A stretch of DNA of 64,000 nt, from the NCBI GenBank assembly GCA_964579795.1, contig CAZOHM010000008.1, positions 21,381-85,380 on the forward strand, written 5' to 3'. A program made the translations under genes and the position numbers. Below the pieces are notes generated by a model, which was not told the origin of the DNA, searched no databases, and saw nothing but the letters and a program-made list of their open reading frames with translations. Source of the stretch: JAEYFP01 sp964579795. Lineage in GTDB: Bacteria; Bacillota; Clostridia; Lachnospirales; Lachnospiraceae. Every line of letters starts with the position of its first letter. The stretch's first letter is position 1. Positions 37,230 to 46,069 of the stretch are shown here, in pieces.

Positions 37230-37970
37230 ATGGCATTGCTGATATGCAAGGATTTACTGATTAAATATGAGAATACAACAGTGATATCCAATTTGAGTTT
37301 TTCTGTTAATTATGGAGATTATCTCTGCATTGTCGGTGACAATGGTGCAGGAAAGTCCACACTGTTAAAATGTATTCTTGGTTTGAAAACAGTTCAAAGT
37401 GGCTCTATATCCTTTGACGAGAGTCTGGCACGTACTGAAATTGGTTATGTATCTCAACTTGATGAAATGAACAAGGATTTTCCTGCCTCAGTCACAGAAG
37501 TTGTTTTGTCTGGCTGCTTGAACAAGCATGGTCTTTCTCCTTTTTATTCAAAAAAAGAAAAAGCCCTTGCCAGCCAGGCTTTGATGAAACTTAACATCAA
37601 AGACCTCGCAGACAAAAGCTTTCAAGAGCTGTCAGGTGGACAACGTAAACGTGTGCTTCTGGCTCGTGCACTGTTGGCTTCAGGCAAGCTGCTGCTGTTA
37701 GATGAGCCTGTTGCTGCACTCGATCCAATTGCAACACGTGAGTTTTATGAGATTCTTACCAGTCTAAATAAAGAGGGAATGACTATAATAATGGTGTCGC
37801 ACGACATTCACACATCCATCCATACCGCCACACATATTCTTCATCTTTCCTCTGAGGTTCCAACTTTCTTTGGAACTACTGATGAATACTTAAACAGTCA
37901 GATAGGTAACACGTACCTCGGCGAACACGGAAGCTGCAGACAATGCTATAAGCAGATTCATGTGAACTGA
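37230..37970 (+). CDS. ABC transporter ATP-binding protein, ZnuC-like, without adjacent permease
   Basis: 246 residues with Walker A GDNGAGKSTLL, Q-loop YVSQLDEMNKDFPASV, signature LSGGQRKRVLLARAL, Walker B LLLLDEPVAALDP and H-loop MVSHDI. The FPASVTEVVLSG stretch resembles ATPases of zinc/manganese ABC importers (ZnuC/MntB type). The C-terminus carries CRQC, possibly metal-binding. No permease or binding-protein gene follows: the stop codon abuts, with no base between, the stop of the convergent signal peptidase gene. Its membrane partner must lie elsewhere, or the ATPase acts with a non-transport partner. Coupled to the upstream PLP decarboxylase. Confidence 0.85.
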   Translation: MALLICKDLLIKYENTTVISNLSFSVNYGDYLCIVGDNGAGKSTLLKCILGLKTVQSGSISFDESLARTEIGYVSQLDEMNKDFPASVTEVVLSGCLNKHGLSPFYSKKEKALASQALMKLNIKDLADKSFQELSGGQRKRVLLARALLASGKLLLLDEPVAALDPIATREFYEILTSLNKEGMTIIMVSHDIHTSIHTATHILHLSSEVPTFFGTTDEYLNSQIGNTYLGEHGSCRQCYKQIHVN

Positions 37971-38528
37971 CTATTCGATTTTGCCTATATGTGGAAAATA
38001 TCTGAATGCAGCCTTTCCAAGTATCTTTTCACGATATACAAACGGCTGCATCCAGTATCTGGAATCCGCAGAATTATTTCTATTGTCTCCCATCATAAAA
38101 TATGCACCCTCCGGTATTGTAATCGGTCCATAATCTCCTATTGGTTCAACATTCAGATATGGTTCATCCAATGGTTCCTCGCTGCCGTCAATATATATTT
38201 TTCCTTCACGCATTTCCAGTGTTTCTCCAGGTAAACCAATCACACGCTTAATAAATAACTGTTTTTCGTCATCAGGAAACTTGAAAATCACAATATCTCC
38301 CCGTTGTGGATCTTTATTCAAATAGGCAAGACGATTACCAAAAATTCTGTCTCCTGTCATAATTGTAGTTTCCATGGACGCTGATGGGATTACCGCATTC
38401 ACTATAATAAACATGTTTAATATCACTGCAAGAATGACCGCAATTTCTATCACAACCACCCATTCCATAATCTCACGTTTAATTGAAACTGCACGTTCTT
38501 TCTTATCGGACATACTATTTTCAGACAT
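37971..38528 (-). CDS. lepB: Signal peptidase I
   Basis: 185 residues of the type I signal peptidase family, which removes signal peptides from secreted proteins at the outer face of the membrane. A single N-terminal membrane helix (VVVIEIAVILAVILNMFI) precedes the catalytic Ser in VIPSASMETTI and the catalytic Lys in QLFIKRVIGLPG; GDNRNNSADSRYW is the conserved box E. I chose ATG at 38528, 7 nt after GAGG; the frame opens at 38618 but that part is not like the family and would overlap the promoter. Monocistronic. Confidence 0.94.
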   Translation of the reverse strand: MSENSMSDKKERAVSIKREIMEWVVVIEIAVILAVILNMFIIVNAVIPSASMETTIMTGDRIFGNRLAYLNKDPQRGDIVIFKFPDDEKQLFIKRVIGLPGETLEMREGKIYIDGSEEPLDEPYLNVEPIGDYGPITIPEGAYFMMGDNRNNSADSRYWMQPFVYREKILGKAAFRYFPHIGKIE

Positions 38529-38616
38529 TCTTTTTCCTCTTTTCATTGCTTTGCAGTCACACCAGAACAATTGTACCAAATCACCTCTTGTTCGTCCAAA
38601 TTGACATCGCTTTTCC

Positions 38617-38645
38617 ATTATAGTACAATCAAAAGCGGATTACAA
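38617..38645 (-). promoter_or_regulatory. Sigma-A promoter of the signal peptidase gene
   Basis: On the minus strand TTGTAA (38640-38645), 17 bp, TATAAT (38617-38622). Its place inside the longer frame confirms the start at 38528. Confidence 0.65.
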
Positions 38646-38679
38646 GTTTGCAAATCTGAGAATCATATGGAGGCGAACT

Positions 38680-40113
38680 ATGCTTTTTCATTCTTTAGAA
38701 TTTCTGATTTTTTTTCCTGTTGTAACACTGCTGTATTTTCTGATTCCGTCAAAATTCAGATATCTATGGCTTCTTTTTGCAAGCTATTTTTTTTATATGT
38801 CTCAAGAACCCTCCTATGCACTTTTTTTAATTCTTGCAACTGTTATCACCTGGATTTCTGGTGGATTAATTTATAAAGTCCAATCAAATGTTACTAAAAA
38901 GCTGATTGTTGCCATAGGATTTATTCTCACGCTTTCCTTTTTAATTTATTTTAAATATTCTGATTTTCTACTCTCTCTGATAGGAAGCAAAACACGCTTA
39001 AACCTGATGCTTCCTCTTGGGATTTCATTTTATACCTTTCAATCTCTTTCCTATATTATGGACTGCTACAGAAAAGAAACTGCACCGGAAAAAAATTTCT
39101 TTCGTTATGCCCTGTTTGTTTCCTTTTTCCCAAATATCTTATCCGGTCCCATTGAGAGATCCAAGCATATGCTTTGCCAGATTCGTGAAGAGCATTCTTT
39201 TCAACCTGTTCAGGCTAAAAATGGTCTATTACAGATGCTATGGGGATATTTTCTTAAGCTTGTTGTCGTATCCCGCCTGACTATTCTAACCGACCTCGTA
39301 TTTGACAACTATGCTTCCTATTCTGGAACAGCGATAATCATTGCAGTACTTGGCTATGCCTTCCAGATTTACTGCGATTTCGCAGGATATTCCTGTATCG
39401 CCATTGGTTCTGCCAAAATCATGGGATTCCATATTATGCAGAATTTTCGTCAGCCATATCTTTCTACAAGTATTGCTGATTTCTGGCGTCATTGGCATAT
39501 TTCACTGTCTTCCTGGTTTCGTGATTATCTGTATTTTCCGCTTGGCGGAAGCAGATGCTCCAAGCTTCGCAAGTATTGTAATGTGATGATTATTTTTCTA
39601 ACAAGCGGAATCTGGCATGGTGCAAATCTTACATTTCTTGTATGGGGAGCTCTGAACGGATTCTACCAGATTATCGGTGATCTCTGCAAGCCACTTAAAA
39701 TGGCTGTTTGTAATCTTTTTAAACTGCATGCTCATCCACGTTTACACAACGCCATACAAATATGCATTACTTTTTTTCTACTGTCTGTCACCTGGATATT
39801 TTTCAGGGCACCATCCCTCGCAGATGCACTTGCAATCCTGCATAGAATTGCATTAACGTCACGTGCAGTAGATTTGATTAACGGAACGGTTTTTTCTCTT
39901 GGACTTGGTACATTCAATCTTCTTTTTGTTTTGTCTGCTCTATGTATTGTAGTAATCTGCGATTTGCTCTGCAAAAAGAAAGATTGTGATATTACCGATC
40001 TGTTTTCGAAGGTGCCTCTCCTGCTTCGTTGGAGCATTTATTACGCACTCATAACTATGATTTTGCTTTCCTGCAATCTTTCCACACAGGAATTTCTGTA
40101 TATGCAATTTTAA
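38680..40113 (+). CDS. MBOAT-family O-acyltransferase (AlgI/DltB-like)
   Basis: 477 residues with about ten membrane segments. Family signatures are FHSLEFLIFFPVVTLLYFLI at the start, MLPLGISFYTFQSLSYIMD, FPNILSGPIERS, and the catalytic region with ADFWRHWHISLSSWFRDY and FLTSGIWHGANLTF, where His is the active-site residue. MBOAT proteins pass acyl groups, often acetyl, across the membrane to extracellular sugars or polymers. The SGNH-like gene 12 bp downstream is the usual outer partner that completes the transfer. The polymer modified here is not evident from neighbours. Confidence 0.93.
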   Translation: MLFHSLEFLIFFPVVTLLYFLIPSKFRYLWLLFASYFFYMSQEPSYALFLILATVITWISGGLIYKVQSNVTKKLIVAIGFILTLSFLIYFKYSDFLLSLIGSKTRLNLMLPLGISFYTFQSLSYIMDCYRKETAPEKNFFRYALFVSFFPNILSGPIERSKHMLCQIREEHSFQPVQAKNGLLQMLWGYFLKLVVVSRLTILTDLVFDNYASYSGTAIIIAVLGYAFQIYCDFAGYSCIAIGSAKIMGFHIMQNFRQPYLSTSIADFWRHWHISLSSWFRDYLYFPLGGSRCSKLRKYCNVMIIFLTSGIWHGANLTFLVWGALNGFYQIIGDLCKPLKMAVCNLFKLHAHPRLHNAIQICITFFLLSVTWIFFRAPSLADALAILHRIALTSRAVDLINGTVFSLGLGTFNLLFVLSALCIVVICDLLCKKKDCDITDLFSKVPLLLRWSIYYALITMILLSCNLSTQEFLYMQF

Positions 40114-40125
40114 AGAGGTAATCTT

Positions 40126-41118
40126 ATGAATCGATATTCCACGCTCAAGTTCTTTTTTAAATGCATTCTTGCCACTCTTCCGCTGCTTATCCTAACCGGA
40201 TATACAGCATTGTTTCCGTTTGCCTATATGGATGCGGAATATCCTTCCTGGGCATATACAAAAAGCATCTGCCACAGTCCGTCTTTTGTACAGCCAGACG
40301 TATTAATTCTGGGTGACTCTCGCGCAATGGCAGATATTAATCCAAATGAACTTGAAACAAATGTGGAAAATCTGGCAGTAGGCGGAGCAACAGCTATTGA
40401 AATGTATTATACGCTTTCTGACTATCTGTCAAAGCATCCGGCACCTTCTACGGTATTTATTATGTTTGCCCCCTTTCATTATTCTTATATGGATAATTTC
40501 TGGGAGCGTACTGTTTATTTTAATTATCTGACTCCCATTGAGCTTTCGGATGTTTTTTCAAACGCACGACGAATGTCTTCTGAAACAGTGCTTAAAGACA
40601 ATTATCTATTCGAAAGTCTTAGCTACAGACTTCGCCTGCCGGACAAATATCTTCCTGCGCTTCTTAACAGTCGTCTATTCCTGCGTTATGATGCTAATAC
40701 AAGCATGTATCAGTCATTGTGCGAAAACCACGGGCACGGATTATTTGGAAAAGCAGACGGATCTACTGACTTGAATTATGAAGTTAATTACACGCAAATG
40801 AATCCATCCGGCGATGCCAGGCTGATTTCCTTTTATTTTGACAGACTGCTGGCTTTGTGTGAAGACAAACAGATACAAGTAATAGTTGAACAACCTCCTA
40901 TGAATGAGGCATCCTTCGGGTTACTGCAAAGCAGTTATCTCGCCGAGTATACTTTATATATGGAAGACTATCAGTCAAAATATCCCACGTTTACAATTAA
41001 TTCGGATATTCCCTGTTACGAAAACAGCTTCTTTGGTGATTCATCCCATTTAAACAGTGCAGGTGCTGATGTATATACAGAATCACTTAAGAAGAATTAT
41101 CCTGGATTTTTTCAATAA
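40126..41118 (+). CDS. SGNH/DltD-like protein paired with MBOAT
   Basis: 330 residues with an N-terminal membrane anchor (about 13-31) and an outer SGNH-fold domain. Block I is VLILGDSRAMADIN with the candidate nucleophile Ser; ENLAVGGATAIE is block II; GDSSHLNSAGADVY near the C-terminus gives the Asp/His of block V. Proteins of this kind (DltD, AlgJ/AlgX, PatB) take the acyl group exported by an MBOAT and place it on a polymer. It starts 12 bp after the MBOAT gene with GAGGTAA upstream. Together they form a two-gene acylation module. Confidence 0.85.
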   Translation: MNRYSTLKFFFKCILATLPLLILTGYTALFPFAYMDAEYPSWAYTKSICHSPSFVQPDVLILGDSRAMADINPNELETNVENLAVGGATAIEMYYTLSDYLSKHPAPSTVFIMFAPFHYSYMDNFWERTVYFNYLTPIELSDVFSNARRMSSETVLKDNYLFESLSYRLRLPDKYLPALLNSRLFLRYDANTSMYQSLCENHGHGLFGKADGSTDLNYEVNYTQMNPSGDARLISFYFDRLLALCEDKQIQVIVEQPPMNEASFGLLQSSYLAEYTLYMEDYQSKYPTFTINSDIPCYENSFFGDSSHLNSAGADVYTESLKKNYPGFFQ

Positions 41119-41276
41119 TCTTTATTATTTTCTTAAGAATTCATAAAATATCATGTTTTCCCCTTTACAATTATTCTGTGATTATGTACAATTCTTTTTG
41201 TGTCAAAAAAGAGATACAAAATTAATTAATCGATAACATTTTTGTAAATAAATCGTAATATTTGTGCAAAATAACA

Positions 41277-41305
41277 GTGACTAATACTGTATTTTGTGTT
41301 ATAAT
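41277..41305 (+). promoter_or_regulatory. Extended -10 sigma-A promoter of the DUF3048 gene
   Basis: GTGACT (41277-41282), 17 bp, TATAAT (41300-41305) preceded by TGT, an extended -10. The rest of the 243-bp gap (41119-41361) is A+T-rich; I see nothing else in it. Confidence 0.65.
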
Positions 41306-41361
41306 CAACGACGGATACAATAATGTGAGAAATGTAATGAAATAAGGGAGGAAATATATCT

Positions 41362-42468
41362 ATGAAGAAGAGAACTTTACTTCTCCTTTTTGCACTGACA
41401 GGTGCGATTGCACTTGCCGGATGTGGTAAGAAAGAGGAGGAAGCACCTGTGGAGGACACAGCTGCTGAACCTGTTATTCAGGTTGTTACTGATGATTCCG
41501 CTACAGATACTGCACCTGCAGAAGAGGAATCTCGTGAAGGAATGTACCGAAGTGAACTTACAAATGAGTGGATTGACGAAACTTTAAAAGACCAGCGTCC
41601 TATCGCTGCAATGGTCGATAATGAAAAGACCGCATTACCACATTATGGTCTTTCTACAGCCGATATTGTTTATGAAATAACAAACAGTACAGCTAATGAT
41701 GGTGTAACACGTTTAATGGCTCTGGTTAAAGATTGGAAAAACATTGAACAGCTCGGTAGTATCCGTAGTGTAAGACCTACAAATCTGCAAATTGTTCCTG
41801 AATGGAATGCTGTTATCTGTCATGATGGTGGTCCTTTCTATATTGATGATTATCTTGCAAAAGATTATGTAGAGAATTTCAGTGGAACATTCTCACGTGT
41901 AGATAATGGAAAATCAAGAGAATTTACAGAGTACATTCTCAAGGGTGACTTGGAAAAGAACTTTTCAAGCAAGGGTTACAGCGAAACATATAATGATTAC
42001 TATCCAGGTCCTCATTATCTGTTTGCAAGTGAAACAACACCGAATGATCTTTCTTCTAAATCAGATGTAAAGGATTGTACACATGTTCAGATGCCATACA
42101 AGCATAATAAGCCATACCTTGATTACAATGCAGATGATGGTTTATATTACTACTCAGAATACGGCAGTGCACATGTAGATCCAGGTAACAACAACGCTCA
42201 GCTCGCATTTAAGAATCTGCTTCTTCAGAATGCCCGATATGTTGAGTTTGATGAAAACGGATACATGATGTTCCACTCCATTGATTACAATCGTGATGGA
42301 TATTATATTACAGATGGCAAGGCAATCCCTATTACATGGTCAAAGGATGATGAATTGACTCCTACCAAATACTATGATATGGATGGAAATGAGATTACAT
42401 TAAATACAGGTAAGACTTATGTTGCTCTTGTACCAGATGATATCTGGAGCAATCTTGAAATTAAATAA
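41362..42468 (+). CDS. DUF3048 domain lipoprotein (YerB-like)
   Basis: 368 residues. The lipobox IALAGC puts the lipidated cysteine at residue 21; an acidic linker follows to about 65. The rest is a DUF3048 domain: RPIAAMVDNEKTALPHYGLS, ADIVYEITNSTANDGVTRLM and GSIRSVRPTNLQI are typical, as is GPFYIDDYL. B. subtilis YerB is the nearest named relative; the family's function is unknown, although an envelope role is likely. Good site AGGGAGG before ATG. It is monocistronic, between its own promoter and a strong terminator. Confidence 0.9.
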   Translation: MKKRTLLLLFALTGAIALAGCGKKEEEAPVEDTAAEPVIQVVTDDSATDTAPAEEESREGMYRSELTNEWIDETLKDQRPIAAMVDNEKTALPHYGLSTADIVYEITNSTANDGVTRLMALVKDWKNIEQLGSIRSVRPTNLQIVPEWNAVICHDGGPFYIDDYLAKDYVENFSGTFSRVDNGKSREFTEYILKGDLEKNFSSKGYSETYNDYYPGPHYLFASETTPNDLSSKSDVKDCTHVQMPYKHNKPYLDYNADDGLYYYSEYGSAHVDPGNNNAQLAFKNLLLQNARYVEFDENGYMMFHSIDYNRDGYYITDGKAIPITWSKDDELTPTKYYDMDGNEITLNTGKTYVALVPDDIWSNLEIK

Positions 42469-42481
42469 ATAGCATTTATAT

Positions 42482-42532
42482 AAATAGAGAAGCGACCGCA
42501 CAGATTTCTGTCTAGTCGCTTCTCTATTTTAT
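42482..42532 (+). terminator. Terminator of the DUF3048 gene
   Basis: AAATAGAGAAGCGAC pairs with GTCGCTTCTCTATTT; an inner ACAGA/TCTGT extends the stem. The arm ends in ATTTTATT, and the structure could serve the convergent acyltransferase gene as well. Confidence 0.85.
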
Positions 42533-42570
42533 TAGTTTAGTTATACTTTCATCATACCTAATCTGCTTCA

Positions 42571-43653
42571 TCATTTTATTCGTTTTCTATAAACGCCAAA
42601 TAACATTCTTACTATTGGTATTTTTCTGACAAGCGAACACGTTAAAAATGTAAGAAGATATGTTCCGACTACTGAAATAATATACATTCCTACAATACTG
42701 ATTTCTGTCTGACTCAGATAAAACTGTATAACAGTAAGCCATCCAAAATGAAAAATATAGAACAAAAAAGAATTAGCAGTGAAATACTGTGTGATTCTAT
42801 TATGTATACAAAACTTATCATGTGCATATCCAAGAACCGTCAATATTCCAAACCAACAGCTGATATATGTTAGAATATAGTTCCATGTACCATTAGCATC
42901 TTTAATCCAGATAAACATATATACGTTCGCTGCATCAGCAAGCAAAAACAATGGGAAAAACCATTTACGGTATCGAATGATTTTTTCCATGACAGCATCT
43001 TCTCTTATTACATAATACCCAATTAGAAATAAAAAGAGAAATGCCACCATACTCTTTTCTCCGAAGCTAAGAAGCAATGAAATAGGAATCAATGGGAGAA
43101 ACAGTAATTCCAGTACCCACACCGGCATCTTTCGAAAAGACAAGTCAGGGATAAACTTCTTTTGTAAACAAATTATTCCAAGACCAGCCAATGAAATCAA
43201 GAATAAATACAGGATAAACCAAAGATGTCCCGGTGTCAGACCACCATCATACCCGGAAAGATCAGTTATTCTTGTAAAAAAGACCTTATAGTGTTCAAAG
43301 AACGTTCCTGAATACCCATTATGAAAACGGTCTGAATACCACGTCATAACCGATACTACAGTTAACACGCCTGTAATCAGTGGTAAAAGCAGCTTTTTTA
43401 ACCGTTCATATACAAATTCGACATTTGAACGTCTCTGTAATGAATATCCTGCACTCATGCCAGCCAGTACAAACAAAAGTGACATGTACCACGGAGAAAT
43501 AATAATAATAAAACTACTCAATATCCGATTTCCATAAAACCAGATATAGTTGGACTCTCCCCAGGAATTCCATGCCATTGCTGCATGAAAAGGAACAAGC
43601 AGTAAAATACAGAACCATCTTAAATTATCAATATAGTATGCTCTTTTCTCCAG
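42571..43653 (-). CDS. Acyltransferase 3 family membrane protein (non-ATG start)
   Basis: About 360 residues with some ten membrane helices, of the OafA/acyltransferase-3 family, which acylates surface sugars. An ATG exists only at 43578, but that would remove the conserved first helix. Upstream in frame reads EKRAYYIDNLRWFCILLL and then VPFHAAMAWN, the classical N-terminal block with its catalytic-type His. The frame closes at a TGA further up, and between them only CTG (43651-43653), ATT and ACG could start. I chose CTG, 6 nt after a GGGGGG site; ATT at 43659 is the alternative. It sits after a terminator, so it is a single gene. Confidence 0.8.
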   Translation of the reverse strand: MEKRAYYIDNLRWFCILLLVPFHAAMAWNSWGESNYIWFYGNRILSSFIIIISPWYMSLLFVLAGMSAGYSLQRRSNVEFVYERLKKLLLPLITGVLTVVSVMTWYSDRFHNGYSGTFFEHYKVFFTRITDLSGYDGGLTPGHLWFILYLFLISLAGLGIICLQKKFIPDLSFRKMPVWVLELLFLPLIPISLLLSFGEKSMVAFLFLFLIGYYVIREDAVMEKIIRYRKWFFPLFLLADAANVYMFIWIKDANGTWNYILTYISCWFGILTVLGYAHDKFCIHNRITQYFTANSFLFYIFHFGWLTVIQFYLSQTEISIVGMYIISVVGTYLLTFLTCSLVRKIPIVRMLFGVYRKRIK

Positions 43654-43674
43654 TTTAATCCCCCCATTCGTTCA

Positions 43675-43724
43675 AAAAGCTTTCATAAATGACAGCTCAT
43701 ACAATGTCATCTTTGAAAGCTTTT
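43675..43724 (-). terminator. Terminator after the DUF4097-like gene
   Basis: AAAAGCTTTC and GAAAGCTTTT (outer 10-bp stem) with ATGACA/TGTCAT inside; on the minus strand it ends in GCTTTTTG and lies 25 bp after the stop at 43750. Confidence 0.8.
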
Positions 43725-43749
43725 GAATGATTCATAAGACGATTCCGTC

Positions 43750-44577
43750 TTAATCGTCAAACTTTACATTAATTGAACCAATTGATCCTTCCAGACGAAG
43801 TGTTTTTGATGCGTCCTTATTTGTATGACTGATTTCGCGTTGTTTCTCGCCATTTACAGTAATACTTCCTACACCAGGTTTAATACGCATATCATAATCA
43901 CTCATTGCACAGGCAAAATCTAAATCAACCTGACCAACACCTGAAACGACTCGAATTTCCTCTGCATCTATATTCTCGCAGTTTATCGAACCGGTTCCTG
44001 ATGTAATCTCAATTTCCTCAGCATTCAAACCTGTAATATTCAAACTACCAATTCCATTATCTATTGATACATCATCAAATCGAAATCCCTTTGGAATTTC
44101 GATTATCAGACCTTTATTTGCATTATCAACTTTTTCACCAATACTGACTCCAAATATCTCTACATTTACACCACTATTCATGACCTTTAACGTATCCCCG
44201 GAAAGAGATACCTCACAATACTCATTACTGCTTTCTAAGGAAACATGAATCTGATTACCATCCGACTCAACAATACTCAGTTCTTCAATTCCATTTTCTA
44301 TCGACAAATCTTCAACATCACTCAAAGAAAAATAATAATCAGCTGCATCCGGCAAATGTGAGACTATTCCATCATACAAATTCTTATGGACCTGCTCAGA
44401 AGTTTCTGCTATTGTGTCTGAAGTCATTTCTGCAACTCCTGAAACAGCTTCTGCACCACGATGAATTCCCTTTGTAATGCCCTGTACAATACGAATCATT
44501 CCGCAAAGCATAGCTAAGCACACAAGAATAGCCAGGATAATTGCAAATCTTTTGATGTTTTTTTCGAAGTTTGTCAT
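43750..44577 (-). CDS. DUF4097-type beta-strand-repeat membrane protein
   Basis: 275 residues. An N-terminal membrane helix (about 8-30) is followed by a helical linker and, from about residue 85, a right-handed beta repeat: ENGIEELSIVE, SGDTLKVMNSG, DVSIDNGIGSLNITG, EEIEITSGTGSINCE and EEIRVVSGVGQVDLD. This periodicity is typical of DUF4097 proteins, which often sit beside LiaF/PspC-type stress genes and may serve as envelope scaffolds. Its ATG overlaps the TGA of the upstream LiaF-like gene (ATGA), so both are made together. Function beyond that is not known. Confidence 0.8.
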   Translation of the reverse strand: MTNFEKNIKRFAIILAILVCLAMLCGMIRIVQGITKGIHRGAEAVSGVAEMTSDTIAETSEQVHKNLYDGIVSHLPDAADYYFSLSDVEDLSIENGIEELSIVESDGNQIHVSLESSNEYCEVSLSGDTLKVMNSGVNVEIFGVSIGEKVDNANKGLIIEIPKGFRFDDVSIDNGIGSLNITGLNAEEIEITSGTGSINCENIDAEEIRVVSGVGQVDLDFACAMSDYDMRIKPGVGSITVNGEKQREISHTNKDASKTLRLEGSIGSINVKFDD

Positions 44578-45374
44578 TTAATGTCAATTCCTCCAAACAT
44601 ACAAGTTGCATTAATATGAATTACTGCTTTTATATCTCCAATTGGATTCATTGCTTTATTTGTGACTCCTCCAAAAATCGGTACACTATTCGCTACAACA
44701 CGTACATTTTCCGGCACAAGAATATCCACTCCTCCAAAAACCGCTGTAGCTGTAATCTCTATATTCCCTGACATGGAAGCATTTCGAATATCCAAACATG
44801 CACCGCCAAATATTGCATTCATTGTTGCACCTGTAAATACCTCATTCTGGTATGTAACTTTTCTGGAACCGAACACTGCTGAAATTTCTTTTGCCTTTGC
44901 ATAATCAGAACCAGTAGACTGTGTACTTGACTGATCAAAAGCAGAGCCTGCTGTACTTCCTGTTGTGTCAGTACTGCTCGTATATGTTTCTGAGGTACTG
45001 TTCTGATATCCGCAGTAACTCCCATCATTTTCAAACATATGATCACACTTTCTATTATTGCTCTTTAAAATGAATCCTAGACCAATTACAACAAGTATGA
45101 TAGGAATAATTAAATCTCCAACTGTACTCCATTCTACAATTTCCTGCTGCATAAGCAATAAAAGAATACCTATAATCAAACCTATGATGCTTCCAGATTT
45201 TGGACCGTTCTGAATGACAGAAATGGAACACGGTACAATAATGAAAAGTGTCCACCAACCATTAAAAAACAGTTTAAAATCCCATAAATGAAAAGCATTT
45301 CCTGCGACACCGAGTCCGACAAGGATAAATACCACACCCCATAATATACTTCCTATTTTATTTCTTCCTTCCAT
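44574..45374 (-). CDS. LiaF-like cell-envelope stress membrane protein
   Basis: 266 residues. Three to four membrane segments occupy residues 8-105 (GSILWGVVFILVGLGV, LFIIVPCSISVI, IIGLIIGILLLLM, IIPIILVVIGLGFIL), the LiaI/LiaF-like transmembrane region. A Ser/Thr-rich linker leads to a C-terminal domain with repeated SAVFGSRKVTY, NAIFGGACLDIRNA and TAVFGGVDILVP, the pattern of the LiaF C-terminal (cell-wall-active antibiotics response) domain. LiaF restrains the LiaRS envelope-stress system in Bacillus; no liaRS is present here, so control partners are unknown. Coupled to the DUF4097-like gene by ATGA. Confidence 0.82.
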   Translation of the reverse strand: MEGRNKIGSILWGVVFILVGLGVAGNAFHLWDFKLFFNGWWTLFIIVPCSISVIQNGPKSGSIIGLIIGILLLLMQQEIVEWSTVGDLIIPIILVVIGLGFILKSNNRKCDHMFENDGSYCGYQNSTSETYTSSTDTTGSTAGSAFDQSSTQSTGSDYAKAKEISAVFGSRKVTYQNEVFTGATMNAIFGGACLDIRNASMSGNIEITATAVFGGVDILVPENVRVVANSVPIFGGVTNKAMNPIGDIKAVIHINATCMFGGIDIK

Positions 45375-45554
45375 AGTTTGTTCTCCTTCTTGATTTAATC
45401 TCCCACATGAAAGTTATTATTTCTAAATTTTCTTTTATGTTCTAATAATATGGCATTTTCTATTGTAATCCTAGTTACATTTGTCATTTTGTAGTTTTGC
45501 ATTCTGCATATTATTTTATCATTTTTTTATTTAATCCCTTTTCATTTTTGTAAA

Positions 45555-45578
45555 ATAGTATTACAATTAGAATACTAT
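45555..45578 (+). promoter_or_regulatory. Inverted repeat over the promoter of the 121-residue gene
   Basis: ATAGTATT (45555-45562), eight bases, AATACTAT (45571-45578). The second arm contains the AATACT -10 candidate, 17 bp after TTGTAA, so a bound repressor could block transcription. It might also be a chance A+T-rich dyad. Confidence 0.35.
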
Positions 45579-45600
45579 TGAAAACGAAAGGAGTTACAAC

Positions 45601-45966
45601 ATGGCTAAAAAATTCAGTAAATTTCTCGCATTTGCTACCCTTGCTGGTGTAGCTGCTGCAGGCATTTATTACTATCTGAACAAAAAAGATGATACCCACT
45701 GCAACTGTAAAGACGACGATATAGAGACTTTCTTTGATGATGAAAAAGAAAAAGCTGCTTCAAACAGGGAATATGTTTCTTTAAACAAATCCGCATCTGA
45801 TTCGAAGGAAACAATTAAAAATGTTGTTACCGAGGCAGCGGAAGAATTAAAAGAAAAAGCTGCAGAAGCTGCGGATGGTGTCGGTATTGTTAAGGATGCT
45901 TCCAAAGAAGCATCAGAATTCTCATTTCAGGAATTTAACAGCAATGAAAAGTCTGAGGACAAGTAG
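45601..45966 (+). CDS. YtxH-like small membrane-anchored protein
   Basis: 121 residues. A short hydrophobic segment (FLAFATLAGVAAAGIYYYL, about 8-27) anchors the N-terminus, followed by CNCKDDD, a possible metal-binding pair, and an acidic, Ala/Glu/Lys-rich helical tail (EAAEELKEKAAEAADG). The plan resembles YtxH-type general-stress proteins, but it has no diagnostic motif, so the assignment is loose. AAGGAG precedes the ATG by 7 nt. It is a single gene between a dyad-marked promoter and a strong terminator, divergent from the LiaF-like operon. Confidence 0.75.
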   Translation: MAKKFSKFLAFATLAGVAAAGIYYYLNKKDDTHCNCKDDDIETFFDDEKEKAASNREYVSLNKSASDSKETIKNVVTEAAEELKEKAAEAADGVGIVKDASKEASEFSFQEFNSNEKSEDK

Positions 45967-46002
45967 TTTGTACTGGCGGCAACTTCTTCTGATACTTTCA
46001 CA

Positions 46003-46045
46003 CAGAAAGAATGTGTATCGTAGATACACATTCTTTCTGTTTTTA
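46003..46045. terminator. Terminator between the YtxH-like and DUF2225 genes
   Basis: CAGAAAGAATGTGTATC and its exact complement make a 17-bp stem with a 3-base loop, followed by TTTTT on the plus strand. It serves two convergent genes. Confidence 0.9.
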
Positions 46046-46069
46046 CTGTAAACTCACACGGAATCAATA

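Noticed and set aside
38529..38618. N-terminal extension of the signal peptidase
   Set aside because: It has no ribosome binding site, is unlike other family members, and reaches into the promoter region.
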